Under the pieces are notes generated by a model. It searched no databases and was not told where the DNA came from. It saw only the letters and a list, made by a program, of their open reading frames with translations. Of a DNA stretch of 42,517 nucleotides, positions 8,706 through 17,337 are shown one piece after another. The position numbers were made by a program, and so were the translations under genes. The stretch comes from Candidatus Odyssella sp. (lineage in GTDB: Bacteria > Pseudomonadota > Alphaproteobacteria > Paracaedibacterales > Paracaedibacteraceae), in the NCBI GenBank assembly GCA_020718185.1, contig DYSP01000010.1, positions 1 to 42,517 on the forward strand, written 5' to 3'. Numbering within the stretch: the first letter of the stretch is position 1; every line of letters starts with the position of its first letter.

Positions 8706-8868
8706 TATACTCATCATGAATGAAAAAGCGAATTTCTATCAATCGATCTTTGGGCTCTTTTTTTCGATTGACCTTCGCAGGGAGAGCCTACTCGCATTGT
8801 TGATCAACCGAAAAAATCGCCTCAAATCTCGATGCTATAAATCCTCATTTCCAATCACGAAGAGTATA
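8706..8868 (+). mobile_element. MITE-like palindromic element, family A, copy 1
   Basis: 163 bp bounded by TATACTC and GAGTATA. The ends are imperfect inverted repeats of about 17 bp (TATACTCATCATGAATG against TATACTCTTCGTGATTG). Inner arms also pair: the segment around 8742-8770 is complementary to that around 8803-8835, so the unit can fold into one long hairpin. It is about 93% identical (roughly 11 differences) to 28759-28922. Both copies can be read as TA-flanked. It contains a 54-codon frame starting at 8716 whose TGA overlaps the GTG start of the following transporter gene (GTGA). No transposase is encoded. It is probably non-autonomous; the mobilising enzyme is not in this window. Confidence 0.8.
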
Positions 8869-8873
8869 AATAA

Positions 8874-10103
8874 GTGAGTATCGCTCTATCTAATCAACAA
8901 AATTCTTTGTCTTCTGAAACAATTAAGTCTGGTTTATGGGGGATTTCCTGGATGAGCTTTTTTTGGAGCGCATCTTCGTTAATGGTCTTTGCATTGTTGC
9001 CTACTTTTTTGACCGAAGAGCTTGGAGCATCTCACACAAAGCTGGGTGTAATTGAAGGTGTGGCTATTTTTATTGCTTTTTTATCCAAATTTTTATCAGG
9101 CGTTCTCAGTGACATTTTTCGAACTCGCAAACCTCTCATCGCCGTGGGGTCGTTCTTTACCATTATTGTTAAAGTTATTTTTGCTCTTGCTACCAGTATT
9201 AGCTGGATCTTTGTTGCTAGATCTATTGATCGGTTAAGTAAAGGAATTCGCTCTTCGCCAACAGATGCGTTAATTGCAGATTTATCTCCAAAAAGTGAAC
9301 GTGGCAAAAGCTATGGTTTGCGTCAATCAATGTATACAATGGGTGCAGTGGCGGGGTCTTTTACGGCGGCTACGTTAATGTATTTTGGTAACAATAATTA
9401 CCGTTTAATTTTCATGCTATCAGCAATTCCAGCTACTGTAGCTTTGATTATACTGCTGACAATTGTTAAACAACCTGCAATTCAAAATGAGCTGAAACCA
9501 AAAAATTCTTCTTGGCAAATTTCAGATGTTAGGTTCCTTCCCTCTAGTTTTTGGAAGCTACTCTTCATTTCCTTTATTTTGATGTTTGCCAGATTTAGTG
9601 AAGCTTTTATCATCTTGCGTGCTAAATCTGTTGGCTGGTTAATCCCCTTATTACCAGTTCTTTTGATTGCTATGGAACTAGTTCATGCTGCTGCCGCGTA
9701 TCCGATGGGAAAATTATCTGATCGTTACACTAAAAAATCACTTTTATTAAAGGGAATAATGGTTTTAGTGGTTACGAACTTTGTCTTTATTCAATTCAGT
9801 TCTGTTATGGGTGTTCTTGTTGCTGCAATGCTTGCGGGGCTTCATATGGGGATAACACAAGGGTTGCTTTCAACGTTAGTTGCTGAATCGACCCCTGCGG
9901 AATTAAGGGGTACAGCATTTGCCCTGTATTATCTTTCTAGCGGTACTGCCGTTTTAATGGGCAATAGTTTGGCAGGGCATTTGTCCGATACTTTTGGCAC
10001 TATGGGACCATTTATGGGCGGAATTATTTTTACAAGTATTGCCTCAATTTTCTTATTTTTTATGATTCGTGAGACAGGAAAAGTACGCGCCTATAAAGGT
10101 TAA
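8874..10103 (+). CDS. MFS transporter, first gene of an arginine-degradation operon
   Basis: 409 residues with about 12 membrane helices of the major facilitator superfamily. The loop 2-3 motif is seen as GVLSDIFRTRKPL. A conserved stretch RSIDRLSKGIRSSPTDALIAD at about residues 117-137 matches a widespread uncharacterised MFS subfamily. The second half has YPMGKLSDRYTKKSLL, the matching A motif. The start is GTG at 8874; no earlier start in frame lies outside the palindromic element, whose right end is only 5 bases upstream. It is followed after 2 bases by arginase and then by ornithine aminotransferase, so arginine, ornithine or a related compound is the likely substrate. That is contextual inference only. 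Confidence 0.85.
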   Translation: MSIALSNQQNSLSSETIKSGLWGISWMSFFWSASSLMVFALLPTFLTEELGASHTKLGVIEGVAIFIAFLSKFLSGVLSDIFRTRKPLIAVGSFFTIIVKVIFALATSISWIFVARSIDRLSKGIRSSPTDALIADLSPKSERGKSYGLRQSMYTMGAVAGSFTAATLMYFGNNNYRLIFMLSAIPATVALIILLTIVKQPAIQNELKPKNSSWQISDVRFLPSSFWKLLFISFILMFARFSEAFIILRAKSVGWLIPLLPVLLIAMELVHAAAAYPMGKLSDRYTKKSLLLKGIMVLVVTNFVFIQFSSVMGVLVAAMLAGLHMGITQGLLSTLVAESTPAELRGTAFALYYLSSGTAVLMGNSLAGHLSDTFGTMGPFMGGIIFTSIASIFLFFMIRETGKVRAYKG

Positions 10104-10105
10104 AA

Positions 10106-11035
10106 ATGAAGCAGGATATTGTATTTATTGGAACAGGCTCTGGATGGGGCGCACGCGATATGGGAACCGGCAAAGGTCCCCATACTCTTCTTAATAGTGT
10201 CGACCCTGAAGCGTCTTCTAGGCAAATTTTCTCTAGCTTTTCTCCTTATAATGTTCTTTTAAAGAACTTTCATGATTTTGAAAATTTTACGCCTCTTTTC
10301 CCATTAGATAAAGAAGCAAGCCTTATTCGCAAAAGCTATGTCAAACAAGCCTTAACTCATCATTATGAAGCAATGAAGACAGTGCTTACCAAAAAATTAT
10401 TTCCTGTTGCCATTGGCGGGGATCACTCGCTGGCAATTGCTACGTGGTCAGCAGTTAACCATCATCATGGAGTTTTTGGATTAATTTGGATAGATGCACA
10501 TTTAGATGCACATACATCATCGACAACACCATCAAATGCCATTCATGGAATGCCAGTCGCTCATCTTCTAGGGTATGGGGAGGCTGGACTTGCAACTTTT
10601 AGTGATAGAAGGCCAATAATTCTTCCTCAAAACCTTGTCTATATTGGCGCCAGAAGCTTTGAATTTGAAGAGAAGGAATTGCTTACCCGCCTGGGTGTTA
10701 AAATCTATTTTATGGATGAAGTTAACGCACGTGGATTTTCAGCTGTTTTTCAAGAAGCAAAAAAGATTGTGATAAAAAATACACCTTATTACGGTATTTC
10801 ACTTGATATTGATGCTTTTGATCCCATCGAAGTGCCAGGAACAGGGGCAAAAGAACCAAAGGGACTCAAAGAAATTGAAGTTTTTCCAAATTTTTACAAT
10901 TTACGACAAGATCCTTATTTGATATGCTTTGAGATTGTGGAATTTAATCCCGACCTTGATAAGGGAGAAAAAACACTCTCCTTTTTATGGCGGTTAACAA
11001 AAACGTTCCTCGGACAAAGTTTGCATCATGAATAA
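10106..11035 (+). CDS. rocF: arginase family protein (arginine to ornithine and urea)
   Basis: 309 residues of the ureohydrolase fold, expected to use two Mn2+ to hydrolyse L-arginine. All metal ligands are present: His107 in GGDHS, Asp130, His132 and Asp134 in DAHLDAH, and Asp234 and Asp236 in SLDIDAFDP. The HGMP segment after the second motif and EFNPDLDKGEKT near the C-terminus are typical. Agmatinase or formiminoglutamase are alternatives, but the downstream ornithine aminotransferase favours arginase. It starts 2 bases after the transporter stop and is followed after 29 bases by rocD. The N-terminus contains GSGWGARDMGTGKGP, matching the usual start of arginases. Confidence 0.9.
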   Translation: MKQDIVFIGTGSGWGARDMGTGKGPHTLLNSVDPEASSRQIFSSFSPYNVLLKNFHDFENFTPLFPLDKEASLIRKSYVKQALTHHYEAMKTVLTKKLFPVAIGGDHSLAIATWSAVNHHHGVFGLIWIDAHLDAHTSSTTPSNAIHGMPVAHLLGYGEAGLATFSDRRPIILPQNLVYIGARSFEFEEKELLTRLGVKIYFMDEVNARGFSAVFQEAKKIVIKNTPYYGISLDIDAFDPIEVPGTGAKEPKGLKEIEVFPNFYNLRQDPYLICFEIVEFNPDLDKGEKTLSFLWRLTKTFLGQSLHHE

Positions 11036-11064
11036 TCTATATTTACAAGTACGACGAGTATAAA

Positions 11065-12291
11065 ATGCTACCTTCTCCTAAACTTTCATTGACTTCTGAA
11101 GAATTGATTGCACTTGAACATCAATGGGGTGTCAAAAATTATGTGCCTTTGCCTGTTGTTTTAAAGCGCGGTGAAGGTGTGTGGGTGTGGGATGTTGCGG
11201 GTAAAAAATATCTTGATATGATGTCGGCATATTCTGCTATTAGTTTTGGGCATTGCCATCCGCGAATTTTAGCCACTTTAATTGATCAAGCACATATGAT
11301 TTCACTTTGCTCTCGTGCTTATTATAACGATATTTTACCCCGTTTTCTGGAAAAGCTTTGCACGATCACAGGCATGCAACGAGCGATTCCTATGAACACA
11401 GGTACCGAGGCCGTAGAAACGGCAATTAAAGCAGCGCGACGCTGGGGGTATATGGTTAAAAAAATCCCAGATAATCAAGCTGAAATTATTGTTTGTTCTG
11501 AAAATTTTCATGGTCGTACAATTGGTATTATTAGTTTTTCCTCTGAGCCTAACTATAAAAAAGGTTTTGGCCCATTTTTGCCTGGATTTAAATCTGTTCC
11601 ATTTGGTGACGCAAAAGCGTTGGAGGCTGCAATTACCCCCAATACATGCGCTGTGTTAACAGAACCAATTCAAGGAGAAGCAGGAATTATTGTTCCTCCA
11701 AAGGGATGGCTAAAGTCTATCGAGCAAATTTGCCGCAAAAACAATGTATTATTACTTGTTGATGAAGTTCAAAGTGGGCTTGGGCGTACAGGGGAAATTT
11801 TGGCCTGTGACCATGAAAATGTTAAACCAGATGGCGTAATTCTTGGTAAAGCTCTTGGCGGAGGCTATATTCCTGTTTCTGCACTGGTTGGCAGTGATGA
11901 GCTAATGGGCGTTTTTACCCCCGGCAGTCATGGTTCTACTTTTGGTGGGAATCCTTTAGCTGCAGCTATTGGATTAAAGTCACTTGAACTTTTAGAAGAG
12001 GAACGACTTTGTGAACGTAGTGCCAAAATGGGGCAGTATTTAATGAGTCAATTACAGCAAATCAATAGCCCCATCGTTAAAGATATTCGTGGCCTGGGGC
12101 TATGGATTGGGGTTGAAATTAATACAGAAAAAGTCAGTGCGAGAAACCTTTGTGAGCAATTATTAAAGCTTGGTATTTTATCCAAAGAAACACATGAAAG
12201 TGTTTTGCGCTTTGCTCCACCTCTTATCATTAGTCAAGAAGAACTTGATTGGGTACTGCAGCGCATTCGCCAAGTCTTATCTGCATCATAA
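11065..12291 (+). CDS. rocD: ornithine aminotransferase
   Basis: 408 residues, a class III PLP aminotransferase that converts ornithine and 2-oxoglutarate to glutamate-5-semialdehyde and glutamate. Features are the N-terminal EHQWGVKNYVPLPVVLKRGEG, typical of ornithine aminotransferases, the MNTGTEAVETAIKAAR cofactor segment, LVDEVQSGLGRTG with the PLP-ring Asp, and the Schiff-base lysine Lys262 in LGKALGGGYIPVSA. The length is normal. It completes a transporter-arginase-aminotransferase operon that channels arginine nitrogen and carbon to glutamate or proline. A GAG lies about 8 bases before the ATG. No strong terminator follows before the next palindromic element. Confidence 0.94.
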   Translation: MLPSPKLSLTSEELIALEHQWGVKNYVPLPVVLKRGEGVWVWDVAGKKYLDMMSAYSAISFGHCHPRILATLIDQAHMISLCSRAYYNDILPRFLEKLCTITGMQRAIPMNTGTEAVETAIKAARRWGYMVKKIPDNQAEIIVCSENFHGRTIGIISFSSEPNYKKGFGPFLPGFKSVPFGDAKALEAAITPNTCAVLTEPIQGEAGIIVPPKGWLKSIEQICRKNNVLLLVDEVQSGLGRTGEILACDHENVKPDGVILGKALGGGYIPVSALVGSDELMGVFTPGSHGSTFGGNPLAAAIGLKSLELLEEERLCERSAKMGQYLMSQLQQINSPIVKDIRGLGLWIGVEINTEKVSARNLCEQLLKLGILSKETHESVLRFAPPLIISQEELDWVLQRIRQVLSAS

Positions 12292-12330
12292 TAAGAGTGT
12301 ATTCTTGTTAGCTTATTTACTATAGATATA

Positions 12331-12512
12331 ACGTGAATTCGACGTAAGAAATAACGAAGTTTAGGAAAACTAAAAGAAATCGTCATGGCGAGGAACATCG
12401 TTCCGTGACCATCCAGAAAATACCTAGATCACTGCGCAGCTGACGCTCCTTGTAATGACGGATTCTCTTATTTGTTTATGTCTTTACATCATTTCTTATG
12501 TCGAATTCACAT
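12331..12512 (+). mobile_element. MITE-like palindromic element, family B, copy 1
   Basis: 182 bp flanked by TA on both sides (12329-12330 and 12513-12514). The ends are inverted repeats: ACGTGAATTCGACGTAAGAA at the left, and the complement of ATGTGAATTCGACATAAGAA at the right. The interior is also imperfectly palindromic (CGTCATGGCGAGG against CCTTGTAATGACG), resembling the CGTCATTGCGAG-type short repeats common in many bacteria. A second copy in the opposite orientation lies at 33175-33354. No frame of note is present. The remainder of the 321-base gap between rocD and sdhE shows nothing recognisable. Confidence 0.8.
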
Positions 12513-12613
12513 TAAAGATTAGCAATAAAATAATTGATTGACAGAAATTTGCATTTTCTATGGCGATGTATCTATACTTAACAAATGGACTGTATAATGA
12601 TTTTAAGTTTAAA

Positions 12614-12868
12614 ATGAATCTATCTGCCATCAAAAAAAAGCTAAAATTTCAAGCATGGCATCGCGGAACTCGCGAGAATGATTTACTACTGGGGGCATAT
12701 GCTGATGTACGCCTTCCTGATTTTTCTGACTCCCAATTATGGCTATTTGAAAAATTATTGAATGAATCAGACCTTGATATTTTTGGTTGGATTGTGCACA
12801 AATTGGAACCATTAGATATATACCAAGACTTGATTCGCGATATTATGCATTATCATGACAAAAAATAA
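12614..12868 (+). CDS. sdhE: succinate dehydrogenase flavinylation factor SdhE
   Basis: 84 residues of the SdhE/SDHAF2 family (formerly DUF339/YgfY), which promotes covalent FAD attachment to the SdhA flavoprotein. The hallmark motif RGTREND with LLLGAYA is at about residues 18-31. The ATG at 12614 gives the usual family length and start (MNLSAIKKKLKFQAWHRG); an upstream ATG at 12560 would add an atypical 18-residue leader. Its end overlaps the start of mfd by 14 bases. SdhE upstream of mfd is a conserved alphaproteobacterial arrangement, which supports both calls. The sdh genes are not in this window. Confidence 0.88.
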   Translation: MNLSAIKKKLKFQAWHRGTRENDLLLGAYADVRLPDFSDSQLWLFEKLLNESDLDIFGWIVHKLEPLDIYQDLIRDIMHYHDKK

Positions 12869-15800
12869 TTTACTTAGTGGTGTTGCTGAAGGGTTTGAGT
12901 CCTTTATCATTAAAGAATGGTGGCGCAAATCACCTAAAAACATCGTTTTTATAGCCCATTCAGAAGAAAAGGCACAGCTGACCTATCAACAGTTGAAGAC
13001 ATTATTACCAGCCGCTCCTTTGCTTTTATTTCCAGCTTGGGATTGCTTGCCTTATGACCGCATTTCCCCTAATAATGAAATTATTACCGAACGGTTGCTG
13101 ACGTTACAAGCGCTTCAGTCACAATCAAATCAACCAGCCATTATCATTACTTCCGTCAATGCATTTTTACAAAAACTACCACCGCGTACTGCCTTACAAC
13201 AACAATCTTTGAAATTATCTATTGGTGATAAGCTTCAATCGGAAGAGTTTATACATTTGTTAATGGAAAAGGGATATTACCGCACAGATACCGTTCGAGA
13301 AACTGCCGAATTTGCGGTACGTGGTGACATTATCGATTTATACCCCATTGGGGTAGAAGCCCCTGTTCGGATTGATTTGTTTGGGGATGAGATCGAGCGT
13401 TTGCGCTATTTTAATCCTGCGAGCCAAACAACAATCGGTACTACAGATACAATTCAAGTGCAGTCGGTCAACGAAGTTCTATTAACACCAACCTCTATTG
13501 CTACTTTTCGTACTCACTATCGTGAATTATTTGGCACAAAAGTCAATCCGTTATATGAAGCTATTTCAACGGGTCGCAGGTATGCAGGTATGGAACATTG
13601 GTTACCGTTGTTTTTTGAGACAACAGAAACTTTAGTTGATTATATACACACACCAACATTACTGGTTGATTTTCATTGTTCAGATGCTATTCAACGACGA
13701 TTAGAACTTGTTCAAGAATATTATTCTGCGCGTCAAAATAAGATGCCAGGCGATAAATCACCAGGCTATAATCCCGTTCCGCCTGCTTTACTGTATTTAA
13801 CATTAAGCGAATGGGAAACAATATTAGCGCAGCAAATTGTGTGCCACACAACACCCTTCAGTAATCAAAAAGGTCTTGATTATGGTTGCCGTGTCGCACC
13901 TGATTTTACAGCAGCGCGTCAACAAGGCACGATTTTCCCCGCATTACAAAAAATTAGCCAAGAGCGTGCCACCAAACAGATTGTGCTTTGCGCGCTTTCC
14001 GATGGGTCGCGTGATCGATTGCATCATTTGTTAACCGAACACGAGCTTCATGTATTTGATAGCCTTGATAGCTGGCCACAAGGCTCTGTACAAGCATCAA
14101 TTATTACTTTTCCAATGGAAAAAGGGTTTGAGACACCTGACTTACTTTTACTAACAGAGCAAGACATTTTTGGTGAACGACTCGTTCGCGCTCAAAAATC
14201 AAAAAAAGCAAAGAAATTTTTCCTTGAAACATCTGATCTTTCAACAGGGGATCTGGTTGTTCACCAAGATCATGGTATTGGACGATATGTCGGATTGCAA
14301 CCAATTGAAATTAATGGCGCTATGCATGATTGCCTTAGTTTAATTTATGATGGTGACGATAAGCTTTTTTTACCGGTTGAAAACATCGAAATCCTAACGC
14401 GTTATGGTAGTGATGATTCGATCGCTCAGTTGGATAAATTAGGGTCTGCTGCTTGGCAAAATCGTAAAGCACGGGTTAAAAAACGTATTCGTGAAATTGC
14501 TGATTATCTAATTAAGCTTGCCGCTGAACGTTCCCTGCATGAAGGGGTGCGGATTGAGGCCTCATCAAGTGATTACAATGAATTTTGCGCCCGATTCCCC
14601 TATCCAGAAACGGATGATCAACTGCGCGCTATCGAAGAAACGTTAACGGATATGGCCAGTGGCAAACCTATGGATCGACTCATTTGTGGTGATGTGGGTT
14701 TTGGTAAAACAGAAGTGGCTCTGCGAGCAGCCTTTGTGGCGGCAGCAGCTGGTCTGCAAGTAGCGATTGTGGCTCCGACAACTCTTTTATGTCGTCAACA
14801 TTTTAAAACTTTTAAAGAGCGATTTGAAGGTTTTGGTATGCGGGTTGAACAACTTTCTAGGTTTGTCACACCAAAAAACGCTACTCAAATTCGTGAAGAT
14901 TTAGCTCAAGGAAAGGTCGATATTATCATTGCCACCCATGCTTTGTTTTCAGCAAAAATAAAATTTGCTGATCTTGGGTTGTTGATTATTGATGAAGAAC
15001 AACATTTTGGTGTGAAGCAAAAAGAAAAGCTTAAATCCTTGCAAAAAGACGTCCACGTTTTAATGCTCACAGCAACTCCTATCCCTCGCACCTTACAACT
15101 TGCGTTAACGGGCGTGCGTGAGATGAGCCTGATTGCCACGCCACCTGTAGATCGACATGCGGTGCGTACCTTTGTAATGCCCTATGATGGGTTGACCATA
15201 CGCGAAGCAATTTTACGGGAATATTATCGCGGCGGGCAGATTTTTTATGTCTGTCCACGTTTAGATGAATTGACACGATTGCATGAAGAACTTCAGCAGC
15301 TTGTACCAGAAATTAAAATTGCCACGGCACACGGTCAAATGCCTGCAGCTTATCTTGAAACTGTAATGACAGAGTTTTATGATCGTCATTATCATTTACT
15401 CCTTTCCACCAATATTGTTGAGTCTGGCATTGATATTGCCAGTGCTAACACTTTAATTATCCACCGCGCAGATCTTTTTGGATTAGCGCGGTTGTATCAA
15501 TTACGTGGTCGAGTGGGAAGGTCAAACATTCAAGGCTATGCATATCTTACTTTGCCCCCCAGTCAACCCCTTTCAAGCAATGCCCAAAAGCGGCTTGAGA
15601 TTATGCAAACACTTGATAAATTAGGCGCAGGTTTTACTCTAGCAAGTCATGATATGGATATTCGTGGTACAGGTAATATTGTGGGGGAAGAACAATCAGG
15701 TCATATTCGTGAAGTCGGTGTAGAATTATATCAGTCTTTGCTGCAAGAAGCCATTATTATGGTGCGTGCGGAACAAGAAAATCTTACGCCACAAGAAGGT

Positions 15801-16253
15801 GAATGGACGCCGCAAATCAATCTTGGCACCTCTGTTATGATTCCTGATACTTATGTGACAGATCTTAATCTGCGCTTAAATTTATATCATCGTATTGCTG
15901 CCCTTGAATCACGCCTGGAAATTGATGCTTTTGCTGCAGAAATGATAGATCGTTTTGGCAAACTTCCTCAAGAAGTACAGAACCTATTTGAAGTAATTGA
16001 AATCAAATCACTATGTCGTAAAGCTCGTATTGAAAAAATGGATGTGGGGCCAAAAGGGATTGTAGTGGCGTTTCGCGAAAATTCCTTCCCCAATCCCTCT
16101 GGGCTTTTGATTTATATTAATGATCCAAAAACAGCCGCAAAACTTCGTCCAGATCATAAAATTTTCTTTGCTAGAGAATGGCCATCTTCCACTAAACGTG
16201 TACAGAGTACCAAAATGATATGTGCTAATCTTGCAAAACTTGCAGTAGGGTGA
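12855..16253 (+). CDS. mfd: transcription-repair coupling factor Mfd
   Basis: 1132 residues, the ATPase that releases stalled RNA polymerase from lesions and recruits UvrA. The N-terminal UvrB-like region includes DCLPYDRISPN near residue 65. The RNA polymerase interaction domain begins near residue 464 (GDLVVHQDHGIGRYVGL). The RecG-like helicase has Walker A GDVGFGKT near residue 612, DEEQHFG near 713, and the TATPIPRTL motif. The LRGRVGRS motif and the TRCF C-terminal domain follow. The length is normal. It overlaps sdhE by 14 bases and is probably cotranscribed. No terminator was recognised downstream. Confidence 0.97.
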   Translation: MTKNNLLSGVAEGFESFIIKEWWRKSPKNIVFIAHSEEKAQLTYQQLKTLLPAAPLLLFPAWDCLPYDRISPNNEIITERLLTLQALQSQSNQPAIIITSVNAFLQKLPPRTALQQQSLKLSIGDKLQSEEFIHLLMEKGYYRTDTVRETAEFAVRGDIIDLYPIGVEAPVRIDLFGDEIERLRYFNPASQTTIGTTDTIQVQSVNEVLLTPTSIATFRTHYRELFGTKVNPLYEAISTGRRYAGMEHWLPLFFETTETLVDYIHTPTLLVDFHCSDAIQRRLELVQEYYSARQNKMPGDKSPGYNPVPPALLYLTLSEWETILAQQIVCHTTPFSNQKGLDYGCRVAPDFTAARQQGTIFPALQKISQERATKQIVLCALSDGSRDRLHHLLTEHELHVFDSLDSWPQGSVQASIITFPMEKGFETPDLLLLTEQDIFGERLVRAQKSKKAKKFFLETSDLSTGDLVVHQDHGIGRYVGLQPIEINGAMHDCLSLIYDGDDKLFLPVENIEILTRYGSDDSIAQLDKLGSAAWQNRKARVKKRIREIADYLIKLAAERSLHEGVRIEASSSDYNEFCARFPYPETDDQLRAIEETLTDMASGKPMDRLICGDVGFGKTEVALRAAFVAAAAGLQVAIVAPTTLLCRQHFKTFKERFEGFGMRVEQLSRFVTPKNATQIREDLAQGKVDIIIATHALFSAKIKFADLGLLIIDEEQHFGVKQKEKLKSLQKDVHVLMLTATPIPRTLQLALTGVREMSLIATPPVDRHAVRTFVMPYDGLTIREAILREYYRGGQIFYVCPRLDELTRLHEELQQLVPEIKIATAHGQMPAAYLETVMTEFYDRHYHLLLSTNIVESGIDIASANTLIIHRADLFGLARLYQLRGRVGRSNIQGYAYLTLPPSQPLSSNAQKRLEIMQTLDKLGAGFTLASHDMDIRGTGNIVGEEQSGHIREVGVELYQSLLQEAIIMVRAEQENLTPQEGEWTPQINLGTSVMIPDTYVTDLNLRLNLYHRIAALESRLEIDAFAAEMIDRFGKLPQEVQNLFEVIEIKSLCRKARIEKMDVGPKGIVVAFRENSFPNPSGLLIYINDPKTAAKLRPDHKIFFAREWPSSTKRVQSTKMICANLAKLAVG

Positions 16254-16281
16254 TTGCTTAATTTTTTATTTATTGAAAATG

Positions 16282-16290
16282 TGATACAAT
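16282..16290 (+). promoter_or_regulatory. candidate extended -10 promoter for xerD
   Basis: TGATACAAT fits the extended -10 form (TG, one base, TACAAT at 16285-16290), 65 bases before the xerD ATG. No good -35 is seen. Consensus similarity is the only support. Confidence 0.35.
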
Positions 16291-16354
16291 TATGGTGTTT
16301 TAGCTATAACTTCCTTATCAAATTTATTATGCGATTGAAGGGTAATCAATAGAG

Positions 16355-17296
16355 ATGCAATATCAGGAATCAACATATTCAGATATAGATTTATTTCTTG
16401 AAATGCTGGCTGCCGAAAAAGCAGGTGCAAAAAACACTATTATTTCTTATCAACAAGATCTTAATGATTTTGCACAGTTTTTAGGAGGGACAGCATTACG
16501 CTTTGTTGAAAAAAAGGATGTTGAAAGGTATTTGCAATCCCTTGCTGAAAAAGGACTAGCATCAACGACACAGTCAAGGCGACTATCCGCGCTCAAACAT
16601 TTTTATAAATTTTTAGTATCAGAAGCATTGATTAACCATGACCCAACGCACCGTTTTGAGGGGGCAAAATCACCCCGCAGCCTTCCTAAAATATTAACCA
16701 CTGAAGAAGTGGATTTATTGATCCAAACAGCTGCTATAGCTACTTCACCACCAGGCATTCGTCTATATTGTTTGCTTGAAATTCTTTATGCCAGCGGTCT
16801 TCGGGTAAGCGAACTTGTATCTTTGCCTATTGCTGTTATTCCTCAAGATTTAGGGCAGTTATCTAATCAACAAATGTTGTTTGTCAAAGGGAAGGGCGGG
16901 CGAGAACGGCTCGTGCCGTTAGGTGGCCATGCTGTTGAGGCGATAAAAGCGTATCTTTCTATTCGTTCACATTTTCTGGATGCAAGCAAAAAAGAAAATC
17001 ATAAATGGTTGTTTCCATCACGCAGTAAAGAAGGGTATTTAACCCGCCATAGATTTTTCCAATTATTGAAAGAGCTTGCGATATTGGCAAATATTCATCC
17101 AGAAAAAGTATCGCCTCATGTGGTGCGACATGCCTTTGCAACGCATTTATTACAAGGAGGAGCTGATCTTTTATCAATTCAAAAATTATTGGGACATGCC
17201 GATATTTCAACAACACAAATCTATACTCATGTTGCGGCAGATCATATTGTTGATCTGGTGACACAGCATCATCCATTGGCAAAAAGAAAAATTTAG
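16355..17296 (+). CDS. xerD: site-specific tyrosine recombinase XerD
   Basis: 313 residues. With XerC it resolves chromosome dimers at dif. The N-terminal SAM-like core-binding domain covers about residues 10-95 (FLEMLAAEKAGAKNTIISYQQDL) and the catalytic domain follows. Catalytic residues seen are Arg150 (ASGLRVSEL), the HxxR pair His255 and Arg258 (SPHVVRHAF), a His in LLGHADIS, and the nucleophile Tyr290 (TQIYTH). XerD rather than XerC is favoured by its position next to accA, a widespread alphaproteobacterial pairing. In many relatives it also faces aroK-aroB, which here lie some 20 kb away. No dif site was identified in the window. Confidence 0.92.
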   Translation: MQYQESTYSDIDLFLEMLAAEKAGAKNTIISYQQDLNDFAQFLGGTALRFVEKKDVERYLQSLAEKGLASTTQSRRLSALKHFYKFLVSEALINHDPTHRFEGAKSPRSLPKILTTEEVDLLIQTAAIATSPPGIRLYCLLEILYASGLRVSELVSLPIAVIPQDLGQLSNQQMLFVKGKGGRERLVPLGGHAVEAIKAYLSIRSHFLDASKKENHKWLFPSRSKEGYLTRHRFFQLLKELAILANIHPEKVSPHVVRHAFATHLLQGGADLLSIQKLLGHADISTTQIYTHVAADHIVDLVTQHHPLAKRKI

Positions 17297-17337
17297 TTTA
17301 TAGATATGTTACGAATTAAAAGTGGGAAAATGAACGT

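Noticed and set aside
8689-8877. Independent small protein of 62 residues
   Set aside because: The frame is almost wholly inside palindromic element A, and the other copy is frameshifted, so it is not a conserved gene.
11048-11062. Remnant of element A end (ACGACGAGTATAA) before rocD
   Set aside because: The match is only about 12 bases with no partner arm, so chance is likely.
12331-12512. CRISPR-like repeat
   Set aside because: The repeated GAATTC segments are terminal inverted repeats of one element, not direct repeats with spacers.
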